Both the position numbers and the translations under genes were made by a program. Below are positions 34,066 to 48,346 of a stretch of DNA of 64,000 bases, one piece after another. This DNA comes from Baylisascaris procyonis (taxonomy: Eukaryota; Nematoda; Chromadorea; Rhabditida; Ascarididae). The notes under the pieces were generated by a model. That model had not been told where the DNA came from, did no database searches, and saw nothing but the letters and a program-made list of their open reading frames with translations. Numbering within the stretch: position 1 is the stretch's first letter; the number at the start of each line of letters is the position of its first letter. Location: contig JAZARR010000201.1 of assembly GCA_037389465.1 (NCBI GenBank), positions 248,001 to 312,000 of the forward strand, given 5' to 3'.

Positions 34066-34452
34066 GCGTTTCTGTATTTCACTTACATGACTAATCAGTT
34101 TTATAAACTGTTAACAAAAAATGGTTACGCGGACGTTCCTTTAATATTTTAATTTACCCAACATTTGTCCTCTAGAAAAGATTTTTTAAAATAACACGGT
34201 CGATATAAAATAAAAATCTTTTGGTGAAAGTGTACGCGAAGTAATTCACCGCTTTTATGTTTCGAAATCTTCTTCTGAAGTCGGTTGGTGGGTCACGGTA
34301 GAGTGTTAGCAGGCCAACTTTACGACTCCAGTTTGGCTTTCTCGGATCGAGGCCACTGGATGGACAGACAGACGTACAGACGGACAGGCAGACATCATAA
34401 AATGTATAAGGGCGAACCCTTCACAGAATATATTTATGCGCACTTCTTTCAG

Positions 34453-34610
34453 TTGAAATATGAAGACATTAATTGCGCATATTTCATCATATGCTGGCAA
34501 CTTGATGCACTGCTAGCTTGTCTGCTAAGCAATACAGGTAAGTCACGCATTATTTTTACCTACTTGGCTTCTGGATTTCTTATTTGTTAGGAAACTGTGA
34601 AACGGATTAG
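34453..34610 (+). CDS. Candidate last two exons of an unrecognised membrane-like protein
   Basis: Exon 34453-34537 has a CACTTCTTTCAG acceptor and a CAG/GTAAGT donor. Then comes a 53-base intron with a TTTGTTAG end and a terminal exon 34591-34610. The frame joins exactly: LKYEDINCAYFIICWQLDAL, LACLLSNTG, NCETD and TAG. The middle is hydrophobic enough for a membrane segment. Small intron and splice sites are of nematode type. Earlier exons were not found; the sequence before it contains a GACA-rich tract at about 34360-34396. Confidence 0.33.
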
Positions 34611-37600
34611 CCTGATAAGAGGAATTACCAAGGCTTGTAACGTAACATCTCTTCTGGAATAACATCTCGCTTACTTTAATATAAGTATTTCCTTAGAAGC
34701 AGCTTATGAGCGAAAATCTCCCCATGTCCTCGACTAAAAGGCATCGTGACATACAAGATCAATTCCACATAGCATTATACCTTACTGTGCATGTCAACAT
34801 AAATATGAGTCGCATTTTCTACCTAAACATACACATAAATGAAAGAAAACAAGGTTATGGGATGCAAAAGACTTCCTGTGAAATGGGGAGGGAGAAGGAG
34901 ACCCGTTCCTGAGCACAATGAAAAGTGGAGAGATTCTGAGCCCTTGTTGTGGGAATTCAAGTGTTGAAATGAAACAGAAATCTTAACGGTATTCGACCAT
35001 TACAAATTACATCCATCTGATATATCAAATTCTCCAGAAAAATATAGAATTTTTGTCGAATGGTACATGAGGTAGCTTCTACCAGTATATTAAAACTTTC
35101 GTTTTTTTCCACCTCTTCATTGGATATGCGTTTGTGAAATATACAGACTTATGGTTCTAGTTACTTCCACAAGTTGCTGAATTGCAACCTTAAAAAAAAC
35201 AGCGATAAAAAAACACTCTTTGGCATTTTACGAGTGCAGCAGGGAACGGTTAGCATTTGATGGTGGGTTGTAATGTCTTGTTTTGCGAGAGCATTGATTC
35301 AAGAAAAAAAAAGCCGTTTTTGAGACCAGTTTGAAGCCTGAAAGGTCAGGATAAGTGTGGCTTCTATGTTTTTATTTTAATTGGGTCCACAGCACTTCGA
35401 GGATAGTCGATTTGAAAGCTTTCGCTTAAATGCATCGCTATACAGAGTAAATACAGCGCTCATCTTTCATCCGATAGACCTCGAGTTAACGACTGCTGAG
35501 GTCATGCCAAAGTTCATGAAACGATTTCTGATTATTGGTGCACGAGCATACCTCAATTGAAAGCCCTCTGAATATTGTAATAATCGTAGATGTGGTTCAT
35601 ATGCGATCGCTTCTTTACTCATCTGTTTAATGGTAACGGTTACCGAAAAAAAGAATACTCTTTAGAATGCGCAACGGTAATTTGCGGAGAAATGCCGTCG
35701 CAAACGTAATATTTTTTGGAAACCGTTAGGTAATGCTAGGTTTTCTAATCCGCTTTTAACGTAAGCTGCAACCATTGCAATGTAACTGCTAATATCGTCA
35801 TGCATTTCTTGGGCCAAAAATAGTTTTGTTTTGAAACGACTAAGGAGTAATTAAGTTGATCGATGAAGTGACAGTTTCTTGGGTATCTGACGAATTTCGG
35901 TGAAGACCGACCCACACGGTCAGATTGTCGATGATTTTATTCCAAAATTGCGTCTTCAAAAATTTGATCGGCGAATCCGGAGCCGACTCATTGATGCAAT
36001 CTTCATCCTTTGCACGTTATGCTTTGCTGTTATTTTCTATATTTCCCCGCTGTCACATTATTTTGAGCTGTCGAATGTTTTATGTTACTTTGTTTTCATT
36101 ACTTCATTTTGAACAGAAACCTCTGGTGCACTCTGACGGTCATCGTTTGTCCTCCTCACACATTTTATCCGTTTAGAAACACCATACATTTTATCCGTTG
36201 GTGATGCCGATGAAATTTTACTATTAAAGTTGTCTCTAGCTTCATGACAGCTATTTGTCACTTCCCCGGATGGCTGTCAACCATCATTTTTACTGGAACT
36301 CGTTGTCGTTGTTAGCCCCGTTCTTCCACTTCGCTAGGTACACTTCTACACAATTGAAATAGGTCATCCCACTCGGAGCAAAATGTAAACACGCTTCAAT
36401 GAAACGTTTTGTTTAACCACGAATTTTCAACTCTCCCATTGTTAGCCGAGAGTTCAACCATGCAACATATTCACAGAATACATTAATAGTTAATGGGCGA
36501 AAGCTGAAAGTAAAATGAAATGGGTATCTTCAAGTGTGTGTTCCATACGCATTGCGTATAAATTAGCATACTGTTTAAAGTGGAAATACTTTAAGTCTAG
36601 ATTACCTGGGCATTACCTGGACATACGGTAGGTGCGCCGTGCGACTGACGATACAATGAAATTACATCATAAAAGCGCACAACATAAGAGTCCGTCATAG
36701 GATTAGCACTGATCTTCGGTCATCTCGATGAATTATTCTTCATATTGGTGAGCAATAACGACGTCGGCTTTAAACAAATCTCAGCAGTTTTTTCTTCTGT
36801 TTTCATTTCCAGTCATTGGGAGCAGCTTTAATCGAGATTTAAGGAAATTTAAATGGATGGAATTCGAAAAAAAACATTTAGATCAATTATAGAAAGCAGA
36901 AAAATTGTTGGCACAAATTACCGCGAATTTTTTGAAGCTAATGGTTGTTGGTGCCTCAGAGACCTGCTTTCATATCCTCGAGGCTTATTCTTGAGGCTTA
37001 TTCTTGCAACGATGAATGATTGGCACATTGAAATGAGGAAACATCGCACTTAAATTTAGCACTCAAAGGATGATGCTTAAAACTGAATCATTAATTTACA
37101 TAAATTCGCATGAATTTGCGGATTTTGCCAAACCAATCTTTGAGAGTTACGCGACAATGGTGCCCGGTTTAACCATTCCGATCGGAATTAATCGAGGTTG
37201 AATTAAAGCATTGAAGTGTCCATGCGCTTATTCAATACGTATGTGGGTTGTCTCCTCGCCGATTTCCCATTTTTATGCCTTAAATTATGGAACTTAATTT
37301 AAGACTTTAGCGCCATGATGTGATGGCTAAGGCCACTTCTTGTTCAAGCTAGAAGTCCGCATATGTATAGTTCAGTATAAGGCATACACTCATCACATTT
37401 AGTATACACTATTATGAGCATTATACATTCGAGGACTCCATTTTACGGATGTTGAGTCTGTTATGACCATAATGTAACAAAGATGTTATCGGAGTCAAAA
37501 TTTATGAAGGTAACAAGGCTAGCAATATGGTCAAAGAAATATCCGATATAAGCTCTTGATTCGCATTGGCAATACGATTCATTTATTAACCGAAGAAATG

Positions 37601-38480
37601 AAGAAATCACTAGCTGATAAATCCTGCCTATGGAAAAGCAGAGCAAAAAAATAGCTTAATTTCATTGTGGTCTGATGGGCTTCCTTGTTGATCCGTCTAC
37701 TCATAAAGAACTTTTTGAGCATATAGATATGTTCAGGATTTTTGTACACTTTGCATCGATCGCATTTAATAGAACACATGTGAAAACGAATCTCCTCTAG
37801 GATTTTATTAGCAGCTTTTAGCTACATTAAACTCTGAGCTAACTTTGAAATGGCCGATTTGGTGAGGCGAAATTATAAAAAGCTTGTTACATTCGCCCGA
37901 TCGGCGCATTTCTCTATGGATTTTTATTGAACGAATGAAAGCAATTCGTTATTTTCATGCAGTGTCATCCATAAAGAAGATATAAAATATTTTTTGCATA
38001 TCATGCATTTGAAGTGGATGATATTTTTTAGTATTTATAGTAAATAAATTAGAAACGGTAGAATATTTTCGGATGAGATGTTTTTTGCTGGTCTACCAAT
38101 ATCGTCACCGATTATTTGTTTCGTTTCGCTCAAGTTTTTTCTTCTCCGATCATTCAACAATTTTTGCCAACAACAGTTGATTACGCTAAAGTACATATGT
38201 ACTCTCGATTGGTATTATTTTATTTACGCATTGAATTCGTTTATGAAAGCTTTTCGTTTTATGTTTTTGTTTATGAGAACGATTTATGAGAAAGCGTTTC
38301 TTGAAATTCGTCATTGAGCGCTTGCTTTGTTTATTTGCATAAGAAATGCATTTTCAGTATTCGTATTTCGTATAAGTCTATAAACCAACCTAAAATGGTT
38401 AATAAATAATTGTAAATAAACCATGAAATATATTAATAAACGCTACGAATGTCAACTAAATATAATTCATTAATGTATCC

Positions 38481-38482
<2 letters not shown>
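34611..38482. other. No supported gene
   Basis: About 3.9 kb of AT-rich sequence. The 35900-36112 frame is protein-like (KTDPHGQIVDDFIPKLRLQ) but starts at GTG and has no clear acceptor. Nothing else stands out. Confidence 0.4.

Positions 38483-38523
<41 letters not shown>
38483..38523. repeat. (AT)n microsatellite
   Basis: About 20 AT units. Confidence 0.95.
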
Positions 38524-38527
<4 letters not shown>

Positions 38528-39264
38528 TTCATTACCAATGAAATGTTTGTAGGATGGATTGCTGTGTAGTAGATTATTCGCTTATATTAGGATCGAAAAA
38601 AATCTTAAGTATTAGTTTCCAGGTGATTACCATTTGTTTATGGCGTGTTGCCGTAGGTCGTCTTCCTCATGCTACTTCTCTAGTGAGGTTTTTCTTTACC
38701 ATAATATTTAACAATTCAAATTTATATTTATGATATATTTGTGGTTCAGAGCGAATAAGAGCACTTCCGGTTATTTGCTATTGGGGACTTTATGAGAGGG
38801 ACGAGATCGTAGATCACATCTCTCAACCTATGAAATAATCCAACGTTTTATATTCTGCGATTTCGATTGATATCACTTCAAAGTATGGCGACTTTTGGTT
38901 TGATTTTGCTGCTTAATTGTACGAAAATCAATCCGATTCAGATATACTTCGATTCGATTCGAATGATGTTCCCTATTTTAGTTCCTGATTAATAACAATA
39001 TTAATGGGCATGAATTGGTGATTACTACAACAAAATTCATTATGCTAGCGTAACAATGAGCTCAGTAAAATGTTAATGAACGTTGTGTTTTCGATTTCAA
39101 TTCACCTTACATTAACATTCTAAACATGATCACTGCTTATTGTTTGTTTAATCAGAAAGAGGGGTTTACGCATCAAAGTGAAAGTCACTGGAATAGAAGA
39201 TCAAAATTGACTAAAGCAAACGACGTTCATGAAAATTAATCTCTTTTTAATGTATGATTTCACG

Positions 39265-39265
<1 letters not shown>

Positions 39266-39319
<54 letters not shown>
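39266..39319. repeat. (AT)n microsatellite
   Basis: About 27 AT units; a C12 run follows at about 39374-39386. Confidence 0.97.
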
Positions 39320-39322
<3 letters not shown>

Positions 39323-39884
39323 TCTCTTCGTCCAACGTAGCCGATCTTTGTTGCCCCCTTATCGCACCTCTTCCCCCCCCCCCCCAATCGAAATTTTGCG
39401 CCGCAACATTCCAGATTCCGTATCATAAAAATAATCTATCTCCACGAAATTAGCTGCCCTTGGCGCAAGGAATGGAACTTATAAAGTCGTTGTAACAGAA
39501 TTTAGTGGTCATTTGCTTCATACGATTATTGCGCCATCTTTCACGTTCTTTTATTCAATTCGAAGAGAATTGTACAAATTTAAACTCGTCAATATTTCTA
39601 CATTCATTTTACACCAATTCAATTTCCGGCATCGGTCGGGTGGCCGAACAAATAAGAAATGTGCAAACGTTTGCACTTATATGCGTTTTTACTGCATTTT
39701 ACTCATCTATTCAGCCACTTTCATGCATTAACAATAAAAAACAAGATACACCAAGTAATGATATCATTTTTGAATGAATCTGATTCCTTAGGCAATTGTT
39801 TTACAAAATCGTTCTTTTATGACGTGAATGATTTATAGTAAATAAGTGATCTGTGTGAAGTAAACAACTGATCGATAAGAAGAA

Positions 39885-40015
39885 AATAACCGATTGTTAC
39901 GAAGTAAATAACCAACCATTTTATGGGAACTAACAGGGCGGTGTAAAGTAAAGAACGAATCAGTACAGAAAGCACACTGATTGGTTATTTACTTTGTATC
40001 GATTCGGTTGTAACC
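39885..40015. mobile_element. Palindromic MITE-like element
   Basis: The left arm (TACGAAGTAAATAACCAACC, 39898-39917) and the reverse complement of the right arm (TACAAAGTAAATAACCAATC, 39979-39998) match at 18 of 20 bases. Outer flanks extend the pairing (ATAACCGATTG with CGGTTGTAACC). Degenerate copies of the same AAGTAAAyAAC motif occur at 39857 and 39944. No transposase is present. A small non-autonomous element or a hairpin is likely; target-site duplications could not be settled. Confidence 0.45.
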
Positions 40016-40718
40016 AGCCAGTATTGAAAAAATGCAAATCTTTCCACCTTTAGATGTCTATAATCCATTCCCAGTTAGATAGACTGTCACGAACGATTGT
40101 GCTATTATAGATGCTATTATTGCCACCGTTATGATACTATGGGTAGTCACTCTATAGCATGCAATTTATAACTCCCACTAAGCACCGCAACTCTAGGATG
40201 AGTTGTTGTCTGCTTAAGCCATCTTATATGGATACACCAAACTGTGTGTTGTGCCTATATAGGCAAAAAATGGTCATTACAGTGTTACTTCGCAAATGCA
40301 GACTTACAAGAATGCACAGCGATTCACAAACGTAAAGCATTAAATTATGCAAAATTATATAAATTATGCAAACTAAGGCCCTCTTATCTGTCGATATAGT
40401 CGACATATCCGCTGAAATCATCACAAGATTGAAGGAGTCGATTATTGGCATCTCTGCAGATAAATAAGTCAACTTATGAGAGAAACCATTGTCATCCTTA
40501 TTTCGTTGTGAAATATCATTGTGGAGAATGCCGCAAAAGGATGCAAGCATTTCACGTTGTTATCGACGGTATTCTTAAAGAGCTGTGGATCGATGAATGT
40601 TGTCGATTCACTCGTTGAATGACAGTATGAAGCGTGGAAGTACCTCACGTTGCTTCAGTAATTATGTAACATCGTTAAACGACTAGGAAGCACGGAAGCA
40701 CCTGTCTTCTATATTTCC

Positions 40719-41126
40719 TCACAGTGATTGCCTTGTTCGACTATACGAAAGCGACGTCATTGTTTCCGACGAATAAAAACTCCTTCGTGCTTCCCTATAC
40801 GACAAAACTGTCCCAGTTATTGGAGTAGAAATAGGCCTACAGAGGTGATAAACTCCCCGGATTTTGTCATAACATGTCAAGACCAGCCTGAGAATGGTAT
40901 CTTTCACAAGGGCCTAAAGTCAAAAAAAAGACCTCTTCAGTGAACTCTATCTTTGAAACGAGACACATGTATATTGTGATATTGGAAACTGTTTGAAAAA
41001 ACTCAATATCTTCGCGTTTCCATTGTTTCTTCACCAAGTTACCACCTCCACCAACAACTCTCTTTCTTCCACCATATGTTATTTCGAGTTGATCCACATA
41101 TTCGCATATTTTGATCAGCTTTCTCA
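40719..41126 (-). CDS. Candidate last two exons of an unrecognised gene
   Basis: Exon 41126-41035 begins after ACATTTCAG with two bases of a split codon, then RKLIKICEYVDQLEITYGGR and VVGGGGNL, ending in phase 0 at TTG/GTGAAG. Exon 40913-40719 begins after TTGACTTTAG: ALVKDTILRLVLTCYDKIRG, VYHLCRPISTPITGTVL and a serine- and arginine-rich tail ending TRQSL and TGA. Intron 121 bases. Together 94 residues with a glycine-rich turn and no signal peptide. Upstream exons were not found. I cannot name a family. Confidence 0.35.
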
Positions 41127-41703
41127 CTGAAATGTGGCTGCAAATTCATACTCTGTATAGGTATGCAAGTTCACTGAAAGAGGGCACTCAGGTGCGAGGT
41201 TTTCGGGCAAAGCAATTGATATACTTGGTATAGTCACATTGCAAAAATATTTCATCATCAAAAAGTAGTAAAATTATAGAAAACTTTTAATATCGGCTTT
41301 AGAAAAATCATAACAATGGATTTTACATCTCTTTTTCACCTCTAGAAATCAAGAAAACTTGCAAATATCGAGCCCACATCGCAAAAAAAAAAAAAAAACT
41401 CTGTGTGCACTAAGACCGCAGTCTGTTGCTGTATGCACATCATTATTCATGATGTCGTGTCATGCCTTCATTAGATCTTTTCGTGTTTCAATTACATTTT
41501 ACTTTATTTCAGTCTGATGTTTTTTTTCTCGTTTCGTTATTTATCGTTCAGGCTCAAATATCTCGTTTTAAGTTATCTTTCAGCAAATCGTCATATCTTC
41601 TCTTTCAATTGACTATAAGATATCGTGCTTGAATTGTTACTCTTATTCTTCATTAAACCTCATTTGCTATGAACTCTCACCCTCAACCAAGCCAGTACTT
41701 TAA

Positions 41704-41752
41704 AATAAGTGAATAAACAAATGAATAAACAAATAAGCAAATAAATAAATAA
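41704..41752. repeat. (AAAT)n-type simple repeat
   Basis: Imperfect array of AATAAACA/AATAAATA units, similar to the array at 20971. Confidence 0.7.
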
Positions 41753-41779
41753 TTTTAAGAATCACCATTTTTTTCATTG

Positions 41780-41985
41780 CAGTTAAGGGCACATCGAAGG
41801 ACACTTAGCTAACGATTACGGCTCGTCAGCATCCGATGGGCAGGAGACGAGCCTAAGCCCTAACCTTCACGTGACCGACCTGCAAGAAGGAGAGGCCGAC
41901 CTAAAGACCACGGGAACCAACTGGACCAGAGAGGCATTGGGTCAGAGCAGGCGGAAGCGATATGAAGAGACATGTATTCATAATG
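41780..41985 (+). mobile_element. Possible non-LTR retrotransposon 3' fragment
   Basis: A GC-richer island in AT-rich DNA. One frame reads RDRPARRRGRPKDHG, which recalls the RRGRPK basic motif near the C terminus of many RTE/Jockey-type reverse transcriptases. A glutamine- and alanine-rich tail follows. Stops interrupt it, and no reverse transcriptase core is present. An AT-hook-like motif of a host gene is the alternative. Confidence 0.2.
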
Positions 41986-44900
41986 AATGCTGTGTTCATT
42001 GAAATACAAATTTCATTTATTTCAGGAATAAATATCGACCTTAGAATAACATAGGTTTTCAATGGAATTGGATAGCACAATTGCTCTTATTGCTTTGAAA
42101 GTCTTTCTCAGAGAAATGCTTATACCATGAGGCTTATACCAAAGAGTTATCAGCGCAGAATTTTCCTTATTATCCTAGAGCTCATGCCGATGACTAAAAT
42201 AATCGCTGCTTTAGTGTCTTGTCATTATTATTGATAACATCTAAGCCTAGTCAGTATTTCTTGTCCCGGAGAATGTGTAAGATGTGATTTTTTCAATGAT
42301 AAGGATGCATATAAGGATTCAAATATCGTGAATGCATCAGAGTTTAGTGCTCCTTATTTTATATGCAAAGAGTATCGTACTGTGATCGGTTAGTACTGAG
42401 ATTTGGGAACTAATAGGAAGGAATTTACATGTCATAGCAAAGTAGGCAGTAAATGAAATCCGTTAAATGTTCGCTAAAGATGATTTAGTGCCTATGAGGA
42501 AGACTGAGTTTGGTGGGAACGGTTCAGCTTCCTATATCCCACTCTCTTCCTTCCCCTCTCCCTCCCCACCCCAACGTAATGGAAGACGCCATTCTCCATA
42601 GAAACGTCATAAACGTTCACTGATTACTTCCGCTTTTGCAAGCGATTATCCTTTGTGATTCATGCTGTTATATTCTCAATTTTTTCAATACTTTGAAATC
42701 TTTTTATGCTTTGCATTTCATCTCATTCCAAAATTAATGCAATAAAAGTGCCAATTTTATCAGTATCAAAGCGAAAATAAGTTAGATTTGCGATCGGAAA
42801 CCATTTATTCAAAATGGTTTTTTGGACTTTGATAGCTATCAAAGTGCACCTGACCGACGGAACTTCTAGCAACATCTATGCACCTGGTCGAAGTACAGCT
42901 GATCTTCTGGTATATCTCTACAATTCTCTCATTTGGTGAATCATTATGTTTTTACTCATGGAAATTTATTGTTAGCGAAAAGTAATGAGTAATAATCTGC
43001 GACTTAGTGAATGGTCGTTAGATTGATATTTTATAAATTTTGTAAATTTATTTGCTAATCCAGCGATGAATGGGACGAATAATGTTGAATCGCGGCGATT
43101 ATATCAACCATCATTGGATGAACTCCAGTCAAACATTTCGATTCAGTTAGAAAAGTGATGAGGAAAATTCTATCGCCTGAATCCTAGTTCACTATGGAGG
43201 CATTGTTGGCTGGCAAAGACATACTACGAATAGACACTTCGTATTCATTGCACAATAGATAACATGTATGTGGCGGATGGTAAGGTTATTGCTTAGAAGA
43301 GAAAGGATGTGCAGTTAGTTCCCTTGTCTTTATGATGGGATTGATGCGCCGATGGTTTTATAATAAAAGAAAATTGGCGATGAAATTGAAAGAAACGATG
43401 GAATTGTGTGAATTCTAGCGCTCCTCTGTTATGTCTGTAAACTTTAATATATGGGAAAAAAAACGATCAGCACTTTGCACATTGAAAGATCATTGTTCGT
43501 AAAGATCGCTTTCTATCGATTTTTTGCATTTTTCCACTAAATTTGAAGTTCCCATTGGTAAAGGAAAGCGGATGAGAGAGGAATTTATTGTCCATGTACG
43601 ATAAGGGAAAAAATCTTTGTAGAGTGCAGAGGATGAAATTTTATACACGGTTGCTTTCGACGATAATGAGTTCATTGAGCGTTGTTGAGTGAGCATCGTT
43701 TCAGAATTGCCTTAGCAACCGATAAAAACAAAGGTTAATGAATTTTCTAGTCGATGCAATAAGAGATCGATTAATGCTTTGAATTGCAGCTAAACCTTCT
43801 CTCCTGGGATCATCTTCCTTCCTCATCCTCAAATTATTTTCACACTAAAAACACATCTTCAAATTTTGCTTTTATCTTTGAAAATTTTATGATTATAAAA
43901 ATGCGCAAATATTCTCTGTGTGAAAGCCAGCTTAATCTCAGTAAGCGTATAATTAATTCTATGACACTCTAAAACTTCCGTGAAATTGCAAAGTATTGTA
44001 AGTGAAGAATATGATTTAATGTTCGAGGCACTTTATGATTGATTACCCACATAGAATTATGAACGTATTGAAAAATCTTGTGTAAGGAAAACGAAGAAAT
44101 AAAGAGCAAGATTTGCAGATTTTTCAATAGATTTTTTCCCATTTCTATTGACAGTGCTATTTCATGGGGTTTCATAAAGAGTATCTAAATACTGATCAAA
44201 AGCAGTTCGGTTCGCGGTATATTTCTTTGTGCAATCGCAAACATATAAAAGCAAATGATGCAAACGTTGTGAATGCAACACATCGGTCAAGATAAAAACG
44301 ATTCGATGATACATTTGAGAGTTTGCGATGCCCACAGGGGAAATAACCGTTATAAAATTCCCCCTCAAGAGTTATTGCCTCTACCTCATTTCATCTGTTT
44401 ATGAATGACTGGCCAACTCAACTCATTATTTGAGTAACTGCTGGTAGCGTGCTTATGTCTTGCTTTCTTGATATATTAGTGAAGAAAATTCGCAGATAAG
44501 GTCATTCACAAATCCACTTTCTTCTTTGATTGCAATTCATCTGGCTGGTCGAGTGTTTGCTTTTCAGACTTTTCTTGAAATATCAAAGAAATTTTCTTTA
44601 TTTTGCATCAGTAGGACTACAGATCAATGATTTGAATGTTTATTTAGCACTGAGGCGGTGTGTGAAGTTGTTTCTTATTGTTGATTCAATCGAACTAAGA
44701 TATTTAATAGAGTTTCATGAGGTGTTTACTAAGTTGCTTAATTGCTTTGATAAGTAAATACAATATTTTTAGCAATGAGCCAACTTCTATAGATTTCAAC
44801 TCTTGAATGCCAATTTCGATGCAAATTTATACGTGAATTGGGGAGTTTATATTGACGTTTGTTTGATTTGTGATTAAAGTTTAGGAAACACTTTAAACAC

Positions 44901-47900
44901 TCACGTTTATCGTTTCTTATCATCAATCATCGTTGCTGACAATCACTCGTTATCTATAGAATATCAATTTTCACCTCATTTCTCTCAAAACTAATTAATA
45001 AACTCTAAATACGTTGAAATTAATAAAGTTACTTACTTTATGTATCCGTATCCTAATCGAGCTAATTACAAATTGTACTTTTCAATATTAATTTCAATAT
45101 CTCATTAACAAACATTTCGACCGTTTACCATCGTTGCACTAATTATGTCTATAAGTGAAATATTTTGTTGCTTTAGTCGATTTTCTGTTGCTTATGGAAA
45201 CGATTGGCAACGTTGGTTAGATGTAATGATGTGCTCATTAAATGTGAGCAAAAATTTTATAATGCTGCTATTACTAACGCTCACATTACCGCATTAATTT
45301 TTATTTTCTCTCATGCTAAGCAACACTCACCTTAACGTCACTAGGTAACGATTGTATGAACGTTTACCTTTATCCTGCTCTCAGTTGGAGCATCCGTTAC
45401 CTTTGCGACTTTATTATATTGACTTGAGTATTTATTAGCATGAGGCTTCAAGGGCAAAGAGCAAAAAGAGGCGAATATTGCCTTTAAATGCAAATAAGGT
45501 GAACAGCAAAACGAGGGTAATTTATAGCGAAAATATTATGCATGAGTAACGAATTTCAATCGATAAATGCGATTTCTAATGTAAGTTTATTCGTGAATTG
45601 GAATTTATAGTGCGTTAAAAGTTTTCGAAAAAATTTTCATTTACAAAGTTTAATAGGTGTTATAGTACTTATTCATATGTCCAAATAAGTATCTGTATAT
45701 TTGCAGTTCGTGAAGATAAGAATTTTCTGAATATGAGACTTTGATCTACTACCATATGAACGCTTTATCGACTATTGCTGGCACTTAAAAATTTGCAAGA
45801 TAGGTTGAATGAAATATGAAGACTGTGCGACGTTTTCTCTTTAGCTCCTTAGCGGTTTGTAAATTCTCTAATGAGATGGAGAGGATTGTTGGAGTGCACA
45901 AATCGTGCCAATGTGTTTTCCTGCAAGGGTCGAGTGATTGCGCAAGTACACAGTGAAAAAACTCATTTTTGTGCTTTTTTTGCGAATTGCGTTTGAAAAA
46001 CGCATTACAATATCGTCGCATATGCGATTACATTAAGTTGTATATCTGCCTGGTAGTTCCTGTCCATGATCAGCAACTCGTGTGTAGAATTTACCTGTAC
46101 AGGTGTCTATACTATAAATTTGCCTACACTAATATTAATTCAACTATGCTCGTTAAGTTGTTCATCCTCAAGTGTGGCCAAGATTTGCATGATTCTGCGA
46201 CAGTTTGATCAAATTTCAAAAATAATGAGGATGGAAAAAAAAAGAACGATACTACGTAGAAAGTTCTATCGATTATTGGTTCAACTGAAATTTTAGTGTT
46301 TTACAGCGCGTTTTATAAGTATTTACCAGGTAATGATGTTGTTTAGTAAAACAAATAGAATTGTAAAAGCGCACTTTGTAGTGACTGTTTTTTTCAATAT
46401 GGGTACCTGCTTATACCAGGATACTGGGATTCTCGAGATGGAATCTCGGATTTCAAAATCTTCAAAAATAGCCATCAAATCTCGCTCTGACTTTTACGTA
46501 TCTAGAAGTACGTGCGCGCCTTAATCAACCTCACCGTCGTTTCGAGGGAATTCATCGTGCCGAAGTGCATAGAATAGGTGGAGAAAATATATCGATGCAC
46601 AGTAGCTGTTTGCTATATTCTCTAAAGAACTGTAAATAAAGATAAAAATTTGTTGTATTTTTTAAACATTTATTTAGTAATGAGCATTCTTGTTTAGCAC
46701 ATTTCATACGAATTAAAGTCGAGTTACGTCAATGAATGAAAGTTGTTTTTTTTCCGTTCGAATAAGCCTATCAATCGTTAGCGGTTGATCTTTTGATGCT
46801 ATTGAATTGATTGATGAATCTTTTGTTCATTCATTGAGTACTTTTTTTGAAATTTTCAAAAAAAAAATTGCTTCATGATGACGTAACAATTGTGCACATA
46901 TGCATTCACATGGTTCCAGTCGAAAATAGAGACCTCAATGCATTTAATATTAATGCAGAAAACAGTAAAGAAATGAAAGAAACCGGTGATCGCAGTGATT
47001 GATAAAGTTGTAGGTGTGAGAGATAAACGAAATTATATAACGCTTCAAATTTTCCTCGATGAGAAATTCGTTTCAAAGGTAGGCTAATGCAGGTGAAGCA
47101 AGAGGAAGTTTTTTCGAGCAATCTTTCTGCTGCTCGAAAGTTTCAATTTTTTTTCGCAGCCACTTGGATCTCGTCAACAACAACTGTTTAATTGACAATC
47201 ACTGGCGCAGCGTACCAAATAATTTTTTTTATTAAACTTTGGAATTCTGCTCGAAATTTTAGTCCTAAACAAGTTAAGTTAACAAAACCCACTCGAAGGT
47301 AATTCCAAAAGACAAATTTTTCTTCATTTATCCACTAAACTATAGCTTCATTTGTATGTTTCCGATAGCATAAATCAACCATCAGAATTCTGTTTATTTA
47401 AACGGAATTTTATGCGCTTAACATTAGGAAATTCCCAACTCAAACTGCCTTACAACTGTTCATATTTCATGTTGCTTTTTTTTTTCAAAATTAAGAGTAT
47501 TATAAATTTTTGATGCAAATTTGTTATGTTGTGGGATCGCATACGATTAAGCAACGAATTGTTAAGTGGATGGCTAGTCGATTTCTTCTGCTAGAAAACC
47601 CTAATATTTTATTTCAGTTTCCGTCTGTTGGAGGTACTGACTGATCTTGTGGGTTGCAATGCAGCTGCGCATATGATGTCACCATTTTTGGTTTTTTTTT
47701 TTTTTTTTTTGAAAAACAACCTGTTATAAGAAGAAAGAAATGTCCCTCAATTGGTCTCAAAATTTTTTGTTGTAAATTTTGCCGGATGTTCAGTATTATG
47801 ACTTGTGACATTTTTGTGGAATGAGGCAAAAATTTGTTGTGTAAAAGTTTATCTCAGAGAAACCTTTGATAAATAACATAGAAAATCTCACTTAACAAAA

Positions 47901-48156
47901 GAGGATTCGAGCATAAACACTAAAGTGATGATGCTTTTCTGCACGTCTGAGCAACCGATATCTTCCCTACCTTGTTTGGTGGACATTCCCAAATGATATT
48001 CTAATGTAAATGTGCATTTGTTTATACTAGAGATATGACCAGAAATATTGCTTGCCCGAGATTTTATTCATCTCAGAGCTATGATAAAAGCTCTGTTGGT
48101 CATATAAGGCTGAAAATATAGCCCGATCATGCTTCTATGTTCAATTGGACCGACTA
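41986..48156. other. No supported gene
   Basis: About 6.2 kb. Weak candidates only: a minus-strand 23-codon run after ACCCTTGCAG at about 45927 (NTLARFVHSNNPLHLIREF), and a plus-strand terminal-exon-like run at about 46421-46524 after TTATACCAG. Both are within chance length. Confidence 0.35.
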
Positions 48157-48346
48157 TCAGTTTCGAATGTAATTTGGATGCGTTTTGTTTTGCGTTCCGG
48201 AGAGGTGTGAGTCGGGGGGATTTAATGCGCTCACTTCATTGATTCCTACTAACCCGTCATCGGAGCTAAACTTTCTTTTCAAGCATGATGCTGGCATTTT
48301 TTTCTTCCTCCCTCTTGGCTTGGGCGACAAACACCAACATTCAAAT
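48157..48346 (-). CDS. Possible terminal exon, basic peptide
   Basis: After an AATATGTAG acceptor, one base of a split codon and 62 codons run to TGA: FECWCLSPKPRGRKKK, then SSDDGLVGINEVSALNPPDS and HPNYIRN. Hydrophilic and protein-like. The plus strand here is also open (from about 48130), so strand is uncertain. No partner exon found. Confidence 0.2.

Noticed and set aside
40224..40550. 108-codon minus-strand frame downstream of the 41.1-40.7 kb gene model
   Set aside because: No splice sites, AT-driven composition, chance length; the upstream model already ends in a stop.
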